Below the pieces are notes generated by a model, which worked only from the letters and a program-made list of their open reading frames with translations, ran no database searches and was not told the origin of the DNA. Position numbers and translations under genes: made by a program. Of a stretch of 64,000 nucleotides of DNA, positions 1-10,276 are shown one piece after another; within the stretch, counting starts at the first letter, position 1; each line of letters starts with the position of its first letter. Origin of the DNA: Rotaria macrura (Eukaryota; Rotifera; Eurotatoria; Philodinida; Philodinidae); NCBI GenBank assembly GCA_900239685.1, contig OENT01000759.1, positions 4,508 through 68,507 of the forward strand. Direction: 5' to 3'.

Positions 1-2607
1 ATGAAAAATAGGGCGCCTATCAGAGAAAGACGATGCGAAAAACTTCGTCATCGTACATTTTCTGTGTTTTCTATTAGTATATGAAGCTATGGATATGCGA
101 GTTCAACATTTTAGCCCTAACAGGGCTGCGCTAGCTAGCTTTTTTGAGTATGTTTAGACTGCCATATAAACTGAGTTTATTTGGCAGGCGACGACTTTTT
201 TAGCGACGTAACGCAGTATGAACACACTACTGAAAAGATATCGTCATGATCAAACAAAATGTTTGGAAAAAAGCTCAAATCCTATAAATCCTCGCTCAGA
301 ATCACGGTATTATGACACGATAGCAGAGTTTATTTCTACACTGGATTGTTTATTTATGAAGCTAGTTTTTCTGAAGAAATGTTTTTGGAATTCGATCTGG
401 TTGAAAGTTTTACCAATAGTCGTAGCTTGAACTCCAAAGTCTATTCAACAGTTTTCAAAGTTCTTTCATCATATCGTTCGAAAGATATTCATTAATTAAC
501 ATTTCATTAATTAATTAATAAGTTTTAATTCATTCTCATGTGAAAGAGCAAACAGTTTTATATTAGGCTATAATAAAAGAAATTATTTAAAAAGAAAGCC
601 TTTGTCGAGAAGACGAGTCGAATGAACGAGGTGTATGCCCTGTTTTGCTTGATTTTGCACATATAGACTGTTGAATTTTAAAGATTCCCTATACCCTAGA
701 TTCAGTTTGAAATCCACTGCCATTTTTCTTGTTAAAATTCAGATTGAAATCAAAAGAACCACCGTGTGTCCCATTCCTAGGAACGGCGGTTTCTGCTCCC
801 GAGAGCGGTAACAGAAAACGCATTAAAAGAATGCATAAAATATCACAAATTATATAGCGCAAAGAAGCTATATGAAAATAATGCTGCAAAACTAAATTTG
901 ATATGCGTTCCTCGTTCTTGGGAACGGGGTTGCGTTCCCGTTCTTGGGAACGGGGAACGCATTACACAAATTCATAAAATCGTGAGAAATAATATGCCAC
1001 TATCGGTGTATCGAAATAGTGCTTAAAACGATATTTCAGGTGCGTTCCCGTTCCTTAGGAACGGAACGCTTGGGAACGGAGAACGCTGACACCCCTACAT
1101 GATTATCATTTTTATCTCTATTTTTTATATTATTGTGGTGTTTGAACTTGTGTTTGACTGGTAAGCAGTATTGGATGGCGCAGAAATAATGGCTGAATTT
1201 TGTCTTTTGCATTCGAGGGCCTACATTAGATTTCAAGTCCGGTTCTGAGGTTATTTGACAAAGAATTTATTTTTCTATCAAACTGCCAAGTTTACTTTAC
1301 ACAGTAGCCTGTATTGTCGCAAAAAAATGGAAGATATGAACATCTATTCAATCCTAATAATGTAATGACTTTGCTCTCTACCAGCTTCAAATAATCAAAA
1401 GTGCAGTAATACTCAATTGACTGCGTATAATATTTCGCTGAAAATTAAATTCTGCATCGGATAGCGTGAAAACAGATGTTTCGGTTGACAATAGTATCTC
1501 CAAAAACCATAGTTTTTATGAATGCATCCGAAAAGTGGTCTCGTATCAGTTTAAACCATCTTTTATCAACAAGAGTACCAAGAATTGTGAACAGATTATG
1601 AAAAGATTAATGGCATAAATTCTCTCCCTAACTATGTTAACTATTTTACTTTTAGTACCGGTTCTTATGAGAAAAGACTGATGCTAATCAAATGATATCT
1701 GCAGAGAAAAGAAATCGTGAATGAACGCTGGAATAGGTGCAATTTTTTAAATTTCATGCAGACAAAATATGTTTTCAGCGTACTCCCTGTGGAATTAAAA
1801 TTTGACACATAATGCATCCATAAGTTAAACACCCAAGTTTTTTAATATCTCGAAGAAAACTTCACTCTCCGTTCAATATTTTCTGATACTTTCATTCTCA
1901 CCCACGTCCTATGCTGCTAGACACATTTTCCGCACGATTCTCACAGACTACCACGAAAATCGTCATATTTCGCGCTAGCTTCAGAAAAAATAAAAAATGA
2001 TGCTTTCTTCTAGATAGAATCACAGGGTACCGAATATTCTATCTATCGCAAACACGAGTATATCATTCATCCCATGACTCTCAATGAGGGAGGAGAGGCT
2101 TTGGACACAAGTCCAAAGTTCTCACTATATGACTTCAATACCCGTTTCCCATCATGTTTCACAAAATAGATTTATAACATAAAGCCGAGAGTTTATTTTC
2201 AAAAATGAAGTTTCTATCTAATAAACTCAGAGGCAGATGTTGAAACGAGTTTTGAGTGCCTCATACGCTGAAAATGAAATCTGACCACGATTTCTGTGCC
2301 ATCCGATAGTATTAGCCTCATAGTTTATTTGCTGCCGACTAGTTTTTTCTATACTATAATTTTTCTGTTCATGGAATGAAATCCATCCTTTTCTCTTCTG
2401 ATTCATTTTCAAATAAGATCTGAATGATAAAGAACCAGTGTGGGACAAGATTCATGGAGAGAACATTCAGTAAACTGAAGTTTTACATGACTCCGTACCG
2501 CGCAGCAAAAATTGAATTCGTGCTGTTAAGATCTATGGTCAAGAGAACGTCAAAGGCAGTTTATATTTTCCATAACACTCGTATTTTTTCGAGATGATGT
2601 CTGCATA
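1..2607. other. Gene-free stretch with GGAACG-rich repeats
   Basis: No convincing gene is seen. Short open frames here lack splice-site support and look random. The stretch holds a near-perfect 29-nt hairpin at 159-187, built from CTGCCA/TGGCAG and ATAAACT/AGTTTAT arms. It also holds the GGAACG repeats listed separately and a small perfect hairpin, CTTTGGAC-ACAA-GTCCAAAG, near 2100-2120. Confidence 0.5.
768..1094. repeat. GGAACG/CGTTCC-rich palindromic repeat cluster
   Basis: The units GCGTTCC and GGGAACG recur as short inverted and direct copies. Two near-identical direct units of about 25 bp sit at 905-929 and 932-956, and another palindromic unit lies at 1041-1087. The right edge reads CGCTGACACCCCTAC. 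Its reverse complement begins GTAGGGGTGTCAGCG, which resembles hAT-type MITE ends and the end of the element at 3401-3746. The left edge is unclear, so this is best read as a decayed non-autonomous element. Confidence 0.5.
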
Positions 2608-2858
2608 CCCAGGTCGAACGATACGGACCGTTGAGTGGACGCAGTTATACGGACCGCAACATCCTTAAAATAGGGCCGTATACGGCCGTATTTTCACAGT
2701 ATACGGCTCCGTATACGGTACTATTTCTGGTCACAGTAATAAAGGATCGTATACTGTGAAAATACGGCCGTATACGGCCCTATTTTAATGATGTTACGAT
2801 CCGTATAACTGCGTCCAATCAACGGTCCGTAACGGATATCCGTTTTGATGGACCTGGG
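2608..2858. mobile_element. Palindromic MITE with CCCAGGTC ends
   Basis: The element is a 251-bp near-complete inverted repeat, starting CCCAGGTCGAACGATACGG and ending with the complement GACCTGGG. The inner arms carry matching tracts such as AAATACGGCCGTATACGGCC on both sides. It is flanked by TA on each side, as expected of a Tc1/mariner-type TA target duplication. It has no coding capacity. A shorter relative with the same ends lies at 53488-53574. Confidence 0.8.
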
Positions 2859-2905
2859 TATACATAAGTGTGCGAATATGGCACTTCTTCACGCCTCACT
2901 AACTC

Positions 2906-3030
2906 TAGAGTACTGCACGGGTACAACTTTTCGTACCCGTACCCGACCCGAAAAAAAACTTCTTTACCCGTACCCTGCCCGTACCCGTGAATGTCATACC
3001 CGTACCCGACCCGCGAGTTGCAGTACTCTA
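2906..3030. mobile_element. hAT-type MITE with TAGAGTACTGCA ends and 8-bp target duplication
   Basis: The 125-bp element has terminal inverted repeats TAGAGTACTGCA at both ends. It is bracketed by 8-bp near-identical flanks, ACTAACTC (2898-2905) and ACTAGCTC (3031-3038), with one mismatch. An 8-bp target duplication is typical of hAT transposition. The interior is made largely of GTACCC-type repeats and codes for nothing evident. Confidence 0.75.
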
Positions 3031-3253
3031 ACTAGCTCCCAGCAAGCATGATAGATGTTACAATTTCGAAATTTTTTCTTCCTGTTTCAAATGTTGATTT
3101 GATATGAATTGAGCAGATAGCCTTCTTCACTGAGTTGACGTAACTAAATTAGTTAGGGTTTGTAAAGTTGATCTTCAGATTATAGCACTTAATGATAAGT
3201 GATAAACGAATTTGTCTCTTTTCTGTTCAATTAGAACAATCATTTTTTTGAAT

Positions 3254-4219
3254 ACAGGCTAGAATGTCCTTTAGAAAATGTCCTTTACGAAATGTCCCTG
3301 AAATTTGGTCCTTCAAAAAATGTCCTTCAGAATACATGTCCTTCGTGAAAAATGTCCTCGGGAAATGGTCCTTTATATGAAAAAGTCCTTCGTGGTCGAT
3401 AGTGCTGTCGGGTTAGCATTAGTATTTAAAAACGCTAATACTTTTGCATTATAATTAAGAAAATAACTTAATGCTGCACTGCTAGTGTTAAAAAATAATT
3501 TAATACTTTAGTGTTAGTATTGAATTAAAATTAGCATTAAAAAAGCATTATTTATAATACATTTTTCATGATCATTAGTATTAAATAGTGATATTTTTAA
3601 TATTAATACTAATTCAAATTAATGTGAAAACTTAAAATTATTTTTTTAACACTAACACAAAAGAGTTAAGTTATTTTTTTAACTCTAATGGAAAAACATT
3701 AAAAAGAGCATTAGTTAATACAATGCTAGTGCTAAGCCGACACCCCTGGTCATCAAATGTTGTTTAAACATAATGTTGCTAAAATGTAGATGACGCTGTG
3801 GTTCAAACATACTCCAAGAGATATTGAAGTTTGGAATGCAACCTTGTACAAAACGATCAAAGTCCAGAGTTGCTGAACAACAAACCACAGAATTATATAA
3901 TCGGTGTAACAATAACCAAATTATACCGCAAGATTTATTACGTGGACTTTCGTTTTTTGTTGCGAATGAAAAATATAATGAAATTTAATCCGTTATATTA
4001 AAGTAACTGCATTTTAAACATAATCATCTGGCATTATTTTAATTTTAGTGAAAGGAAATTTTCATAATGGAGGACATTTTTTCGAAGGACTAAATCAGAA
4101 AGGACCATGTCCCAAGGACATTTTTTCCCAAGGACATTTTGTCTAAAGGACTTTATTCCGAGGACCAAATCCCGAAGACATTTCGAAAAGGACATTTTTA
4201 CAAGGACATTCTAGACTGT
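3254..4219. mobile_element. Long-TIR element with arrayed AATGTCCTT units in its arms
   Basis: The left arm (about 3254-3400) carries many spaced copies of AATGTCCTT-like units. The right arm (about 4065-4219) carries the reverse complement, AAGGACATT. The outermost ends are ACAGGCTAGAATGTCCTT on the left and the complement of ACAGTCTAGAATGTCCTT on the right. The middle has no credible reading frame and contains a second inverted-repeat element. No clean target duplication could be fixed. Ends made of sub-terminal repeat arrays recall foldback-like DNA elements. Confidence 0.7.
3401..3746. mobile_element. Nested inverted-repeat element inside the AATGTCC element
   Basis: The left edge reads GCTGTCGGGTTAGCATTAG. 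The complement of the right edge reads GGGGTGTCGGCTTAGCAC, so the two ends form imperfect terminal inverted repeats. The interior is very AT-rich, with mirrored copies of TTAGTATTAA-like sequence giving a long hairpin. It is non-coding. Its position between the arms of the 3254-4219 element suggests a later insertion, or an inner part of the same palindrome. Confidence 0.55.
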
Positions 4220-4570
4220 TACCATTTTTTTCACGTATTTCGAGAACTTATGCAAAATTGTTAACGCTCATCGTTGGTTCTACGACCGAGGATGTTTCTA
4301 GATTATGTTAATAAATGCGGACACCTTTAACTTGTACCGTTCATGAACCAGAGTAAATAGAATTGAGTACTTTACTGCGACTGGTAGCCTATCAATTGGT
4401 GTTTATATATACTAAGATGTCTATGCTGGTAAAGTAGCCGTTCGCAGAGTGTAGAAATCCGATCCTCAATTCCATATCGAGACATATCTTCTAATCTGTT
4501 CCGTTGTGAATGAGTATCAGGCCATGATGAAGAATAGAAGAAAATAAAGAAAGATATTGCCTGCTAACAG

Positions 4571-5112
4571 TGATCAATTGAGGGTTTGGTGGAAAACGTC
4601 GAAAAGGAAAATAGTGAAAAGGAAAATGTAGAGTAGAAAAATGTTTTTGTCGGAAATATCGAAAGGAATAATATAGATATAAAGAAATCGAAACAGTGGA
4701 GCAATAGACAATAACGGGGGAAAACCAGAACGGTTTTTGTGTGTCGTAGGATAGATGGAAAGTTCAATGCAAGTATAAATCGAACTGGAACTTATTGAAA
4801 TTTATTTTTCCTAGACTAGATGAAAAGTCTGAAGTCTACTAATTGAATTCAAATTTTCGATTTCTTCTAGTTCAATTTAAAACTGAACTGAATCTCAACC
4901 TATCTTACCAAATCTATACTGAGAAAATCTATTTATGCAGTTGCATTCATTCCCTATTTTCCTTTTCGACTTTTCCTTTCTTTTCTTCCTGTTTTTTCAA
5001 TGTTTTCCCTTTTGCTGTTTTAGTCTTCTCTGCTTCCCTTTTGGATGTTAACCTACTTATTTTTCGACATTTTCCTTTTTGGTGTTTTCCGACCATCCTT
5101 CAATTGATTGGA
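4571..5112. repeat. Imperfect inverted repeat (foldback) just upstream of the TPR exon
   Basis: ATCAATTGAGGG at the left end pairs with CCTTCAATTGAT at the right end. Inward, GGAAAACGTCGAAAAGGAAAA pairs with the matching TTTTCC tracts of the other arm, over roughly 170 bp each side with mismatches. Reading frames inside are low-complexity Phe/Ser/Lys runs produced by the TTTTCC repeats and are not considered genes. The right end lies about 40 bp before a splice acceptor. Confidence 0.6.
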
Positions 5113-5151
5113 GGAGCTTTTGTACAATATACATGCATGATTTATTGATAG

Positions 5152-5395
5152 AATGATTGGTGATGCATATGGTCGAATGGCAGCTGAAGGAGCAGATCTT
5201 GCATTAGCTATGTATGCATGTGCCATTGAAATTAATCAACAATTCACCCCTATATATCAACTGGATACTGTAAAAGCCTTCCGTGCAATGGGTGACGTCT
5301 ATAGTGAGATGGGTGACAAGTTTGGCGAAGGAGCGAAGTGTCATGAAACAGCACTTAAACTGCTCAGAAGACTTTATACGACTATCAGTGGCTGA
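5152..5395 (+). CDS. TPR-repeat protein fragment (3' exon or short remnant)
   Basis: An open frame of about 80 codons ends in TGA at 5395. The frame begins MIGDAYGRMAAEG, and two helical repeats follow: ALAMYACAIEINQQF, and an AFRAMGDVYSEMGDKFGEG repeat with ALKLL at the C-terminus. The spacing of Ala, Gly and Tyr matches tetratricopeptide repeats, which mediate protein-protein contacts. An AG at 5150-5151 directly before the ATG looks like a splice acceptor, so this is probably the last exon of a longer gene. No upstream TPR exon could be found; an inverted-repeat element occupies that position. An AATAAA-containing tract lies about 90 bp after the stop. A truncated gene or pseudogene is equally possible. 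Confidence 0.55.
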
Positions 5396-8300
5396 CTATT
5401 AATGTTAGAAATACGTCTCATTCTCAATCACACTGGTTTGAATATTCATCCTCCTTGCCAATTCAATCGAGTTTCTCTCTTTTTAAAGAAAATAAACTGA
5501 TAATATTTTACAAGACCATTCAACCATTTTCCACATAATATTAAAAACTTCTGTAATTTTCGTCCGAATGAAGAAGTTACCTTCATTAGATGACCATGCA
5601 AAAAATAACACTGTGCTGAGACACGATATAAGGGCTTGTGCTTTTATTCTCTGACAGGGCTATTGCTGTATTGGTATAGGTGAGTGTGCATGAATGTGAA
5701 TGTGTGCAAAAAGTAGTACTCCTGCAATGATACCGATAGAGACATATGGTATATTGAAAATGTGCATTTGATAGGCGCCCGTAGATTTTCAGCTTATTTT
5801 AGTATGTCAAAACCCTTGACAATTAATATCTTCAATTATAAAAATTTACTTCGACAGTTTTTATCAATGTTTTCTTTTATTAGATGATCAAGTATTCCGA
5901 TTTTATTCCTTAAGAAAATCAAAGATTTCGTTGTTGAATTATTTTCATCTTTAAGAAAGATGGTGTTTTTTGCAGCATCAGCATGACTTCTCTTTAAGAA
6001 TAAATAACTACACTTTTGTCCTATCTACTTAAAAATTCATCAATTTTCTAACACCACAAGTTTAAGAGGAAAGAAATTATTTAATTACAACGTTATTTCA
6101 GCCAACTCGAAACATTCATCGATCAGAAGTGCTTTTGTTACAAGAATGAGTTTATTCTTGTAGACATGAGTAATATATAACTGAGGTATAAGCAAACTAC
6201 AATGCAGATTTGAAAGTTTTAGAAATCCATCTACATGCTTGCAGATGTTGTTTTGTAATTTTCTCCTTCTCACTCACATCATAGTTTTTGAACTTAGTCG
6301 CTGTATGAAATAGAAATTATGGTCTGATTTCGATTATTGATTTTTCGAAGTATACTCCAAAATCAGATTTCTAACCTTCTCAATGATACTTTTACAACAG
6401 TAACAATCATATTACACTCCAAGGATACATTTTATAGCATTTCTATAGATTCTTTTTGCTTACGGAATCATACATTTATTACTCACAGATGACGTTTTCA
6501 ACGGCATGAGAAATCTTTTAATTCTAAACTTCGACGATTATTCAGCACTCCTATTCATTGAAATATAAATATATATATGCCATAGTAGTTTCAACTATAA
6601 AATAGACATTTATTACATTGATTTTGACGGTCAAGAAGTGATTTCACTTTCTTGTAAATACTCAGTAGTAAAAAGCATTTGCTTTTCAACGTAGAATATA
6701 ACAAAAACTGAATAGGTCAAAATATTGTCTCTCACAACACACTCTATAGACGAAATAGTTTCATCTATTTTACTGATCATTGCGTGAAGTGTCGGAATGA
6801 AAATAAGAAAGTATCTTCTGTAACTTAATATCGTACAGATATTAATATAATTAGTTTGTTGAACATTAAAACTTGATCTGAAAATTTGAATGAGTCTGAA
6901 AATATATGGAAGATTGATATTTTCGATAAAACGAAAAATGCCAATAATTGGTATGATTGCAGACAACAGAAAATTCATTCAAATGAAAATCACGGAGTTT
7001 AACGAAAATATTTTTCTGAATAATACTGATACTCCTGTAATTTTTTCTCATTGTATCAGTTTTTTAGAAAAAATAGATCTAACTTGGCGAGAACCAAACT
7101 TAAGACGAATTCAGAAAAAGGAAGTGTTAATTATTCATATTTTGCACAATTATGATGGGTCTAATTCGAAATGCTCTGTTCTTCAGACATGCGTTTAGAG
7201 AAAAATATCCACAGTGTTAAAAAGGATGAAAATTTTGACCCCTATTCCTTAGTAAAAACGACAAGAGACGGAAGTGTGTTTTTTACATTATGTAACCTGA
7301 AATTTGTAGTTTTATCAGAAAATCCTGTGGCAGAAATTATTTTATGGTTGATAAAGATTGGAGGAAAATCAAAATATAAATTCAATCAACAACAGTTATA
7401 ACATAGCCGACGAAAATCTACGACTGATTCATCGATCACTTTCAAATAAAACGTGTTTTATTATGTTTCTAGCACCATTAATTCTATCTTCGTCTAGCAT
7501 GGAAAGTCTACTTCATTGGATGATCTCGGAAGTCTTAGTGAACTTAATACAGCAAAAACCTTCTCGATTACAAGATACAGATTTTATCCTACGTAAGAAT
7601 TTTGTTAGCAAGATACCTTACGACAGGAATTGCTTCATGTTTTTCTGAAGAGTGCATTCATTTAGACTTCTGATAGTGGCACCGTACCATTACACTTTTT
7701 GAGAAATGTTGATCTATTACTAATAGTAACTCGTGAACGAAGAAGGATATTCAATACCCTCAACTTATGTGTTTGAGTGACTTTGCCTTGACCAATCATG
7801 AAAGACTTTCGAATTACAAACTAACAGTAGTATTTGGATAGACAAAATATATGTATGCCACACGATGCCAAACCATTAAGCAGTTATTCAATTTAATTCA
7901 AACTTAGTATCAATTAATTTAACTATTGATATATATATATATATACTTCCTTTTTACGACATGACAGAAAAATTACTAATTACCGGATCATATATTTACT
8001 ATCATTAGATTTGACAGTCGTTTTTTCTTAAGAAAAATTCAAACTATCTAAGGCGGCTTTAATTTGGCAATCAGTATAAGAAATTATATTAGGCTAGTGT
8101 GTTATAGGCAAATACATTTCTATTTGAAAATCCCCCTAGTAATGGCTATATTAAACAGATATTTTCTTATGATAAACTGAATTAAAACACATCTATGATC
8201 AAATATCAGACAATGATCTTTAAGTCCTGTCATACTTCCTTAAATTCGTAAAGAGAATTGACCGATAAGCTAAATTTGAACAGTATCTGTTCTCATCTTG

Positions 8301-9560
8301 TTACAAAAAAAACATCAAAATCGTGAATAGTACTCATTAATTATAAAAATTAATCTAGCAGTAAAGTTTTTCATCACTTTCCCAGTATTGAAATGAATGA
8401 TTGCTGATCAAAAACGAGCATAGAACAGGATGAAAAACCCTGTTCCTGGACTCATTTCTAGTAGACAGCCGCTTTTCAGATTTCGTTTTGATTATTCTAG
8501 AAAAATAGCATTCTCAATTTTGTCAACACGAAGAAATGATGAAAGCTATGAGAAAACAATTTAAACGTTTCATTTTGTGTGAATAATGTAGACAAAATCG
8601 GGATTTCGATAAAGATCAAAAAGAGCGTCAAACAACATCATGATGTCTCAAAATCGCCAAAGATTTGAATAATCAGCTGATTTTCTATATTTCGATCAAT
8701 TTATCTTCAGAAACAGTGTAATAAGAATTTAATCTAGAAAGCTGCTTTTTGTATTAATATGTAGAGTGTTTCAATAAGCCTCTATCCAAGAATGAGGTTT
8801 TTCCAGCTTGTCTCTGTCTAATTGTCAGTGAATGTTTATCTAGTTCATACGCAATGCAGTAAATATAATTACATTATACTGTTACGTTTCTCTGATCTGC
8901 CTTTGGAAAAAGAAGACCAACGTTCTTTTTTTGCCTAATTTCTTTTAGTTAAACACCTGATGCACTTTCTGATGAAATAAAATAGTTTAAATGTTCGTAA
9001 AGGTCATCTCGCTTGTGTATAAATCTACGCTCGAATGTAATTTTGAGACGTGGATTGAGAAGCAAATTAACGAGTGACTAGTAAATAACTCTCGCCTTTG
9101 TATTTTCATTATTTCGCCATTCCTTTACTTGTAATCTAATTAATTTTTTCATGAAAAGACTTCTGTTACATGAGAAGACCCGAGAAATCCAAAGTTCTTT
9201 TTTGCAAAACTATCACTTTTTTTCCAAACGACTACAGGTAAATCATAAATATATGTTCGATAAAAAAATACTATACCTTCACATCGAATCAATGAATCGG
9301 GTTCATTTTTCCCTTATTAGTGGATGACATTTCAGAGTTCTTTTTATGAAAGAAAACTGTGTCTAGATATATATCTGAACTATGACTGCTCAAAAACATA
9401 CGAAAAGGTGTGATTTCGAATTTTTATAATGATTATCCTTGCTCAATTGAGATAATCCAATTTTGCTGAATTTAACATATTTTGCACAGGTAGGATTTTT
9501 ATGGATATCGATAAAAACCATTTTAGAAAATTTTTAATCGTCGATTTTTATTGAAGGTTT
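5396..9560. other. Gene-poor stretch
   Basis: AT-rich DNA without a convincing gene. The only patch with possible coding history is 6890-7648 (separate entry). A short (TA)n run occurs near 7929-7944. Confidence 0.5.
6890..7648 (+). pseudogene. Possible decayed coding region, weakly RhoGAP-like
   Basis: Three overlapping plus-strand open frames (6890-7198, 7171-7401 and 7358-7648) follow one another in different phases, as in a gene broken by frameshifts. The stretch with VIFSHCISFLEKIDLTW followed by HILHNYDG loosely recalls the start of RhoGAP domains, which have a Pro-x-x-hydrophobic-x-x-Cys-hydrophobic segment and then GIFR. The GIFR motif and catalytic Arg finger are not clearly present. 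No splice junctions could be fitted. The resemblance is by eye only and may be coincidence. Confidence 0.18.
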
Positions 9561-9772
9561 TTAAAAGGGTGTGAATGTAAGTCCAGGGGTGCTGAAAAAT
9601 AGTGGCACTACTCACAAGTATGAAACCTGAACCTTACCGTAAGAAAACTCCTCCACTTTCAACATCATAAGTGGTATTAAAATTTGTGTGATACCTAGTA
9701 ACATATGGAAAACTATCATCGAGTCTCGTGAATTTTCGAAGCGTGGAATTTTTTTCAGCTTGGAGACCAAAA
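9561..9772 (-). CDS. Possible two terminal exons of an unknown gene (minus strand)
   Basis: On the minus strand an exon from 9772 to 9638 is bounded by a good acceptor (ATCATAG) and donor (GTAAGG). It keeps one frame open, including DDSFPYVTRYHTNFNTTYDV. A 46-bp intron (9637-9592) leads to a short exon 9591-9561 that ends FTPF-stop, and the phases agree (CG|C). A different frame of the same strand is also open for 150 codons (9612-10064). The residue mix and splice fit favour the spliced reading, but no family is recognised and no upstream exon was joined. Confidence 0.3.
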
Positions 9773-10276
9773 CTATGATACGCCATATGGAGATATAACA
9801 TTTTACGTTTACTTTACGAAATAACTTTAAGTTAAGTACTTTACTTTCCTTTTCTTGGAAGACAAAGAATATTAACTGCCACCCTAGAGCAAATGTTAGT
9901 GAATAGGCCATGGAAAGTAAATAGATTTCGAAAAATTTACATTTTTGAAAACAAAGAATCTTATTTTTTACATGCTCTAATGCACAAAAACAAGGCTTTT
10001 GAATACTTTCTATAGTATGTTTGCGACTATGCTGTTTTGATTTTGAATGTATTGCTTCTACCATAAAAAAAAGGAAGAAAACAGTCTTTTATGATATTGT
10101 TAAGATGCGAGAGAAACGTTTGAATGCATTGCTGCTAGCTATTTTCGATCGAGACAGATCAATCAACTTAAGATTCATATTATTTTACACAAAATGGCAC
10201 AAAGTCAACGAATAAAAGAAGCTGCTGACTATGACTATCGAAAGCATTACTGTTTCGATGAACTATCACTTCTGAA

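Noticed and set aside
4564..5148. Phe/Ser-rich frames on both strands (4564-4767 minus, 4843-5148 plus)
   Set aside because: They are explained by TTTTCC/GGAAAA repeats in the inverted-repeat arms.
9612..10064. A 150-codon minus-strand open frame, the longest of the small ones
   Set aside because: It starts well, but a spliced reading in another frame over 9561-9772 fits splice sites and protein-like composition better. No family was recognised for the long frame.
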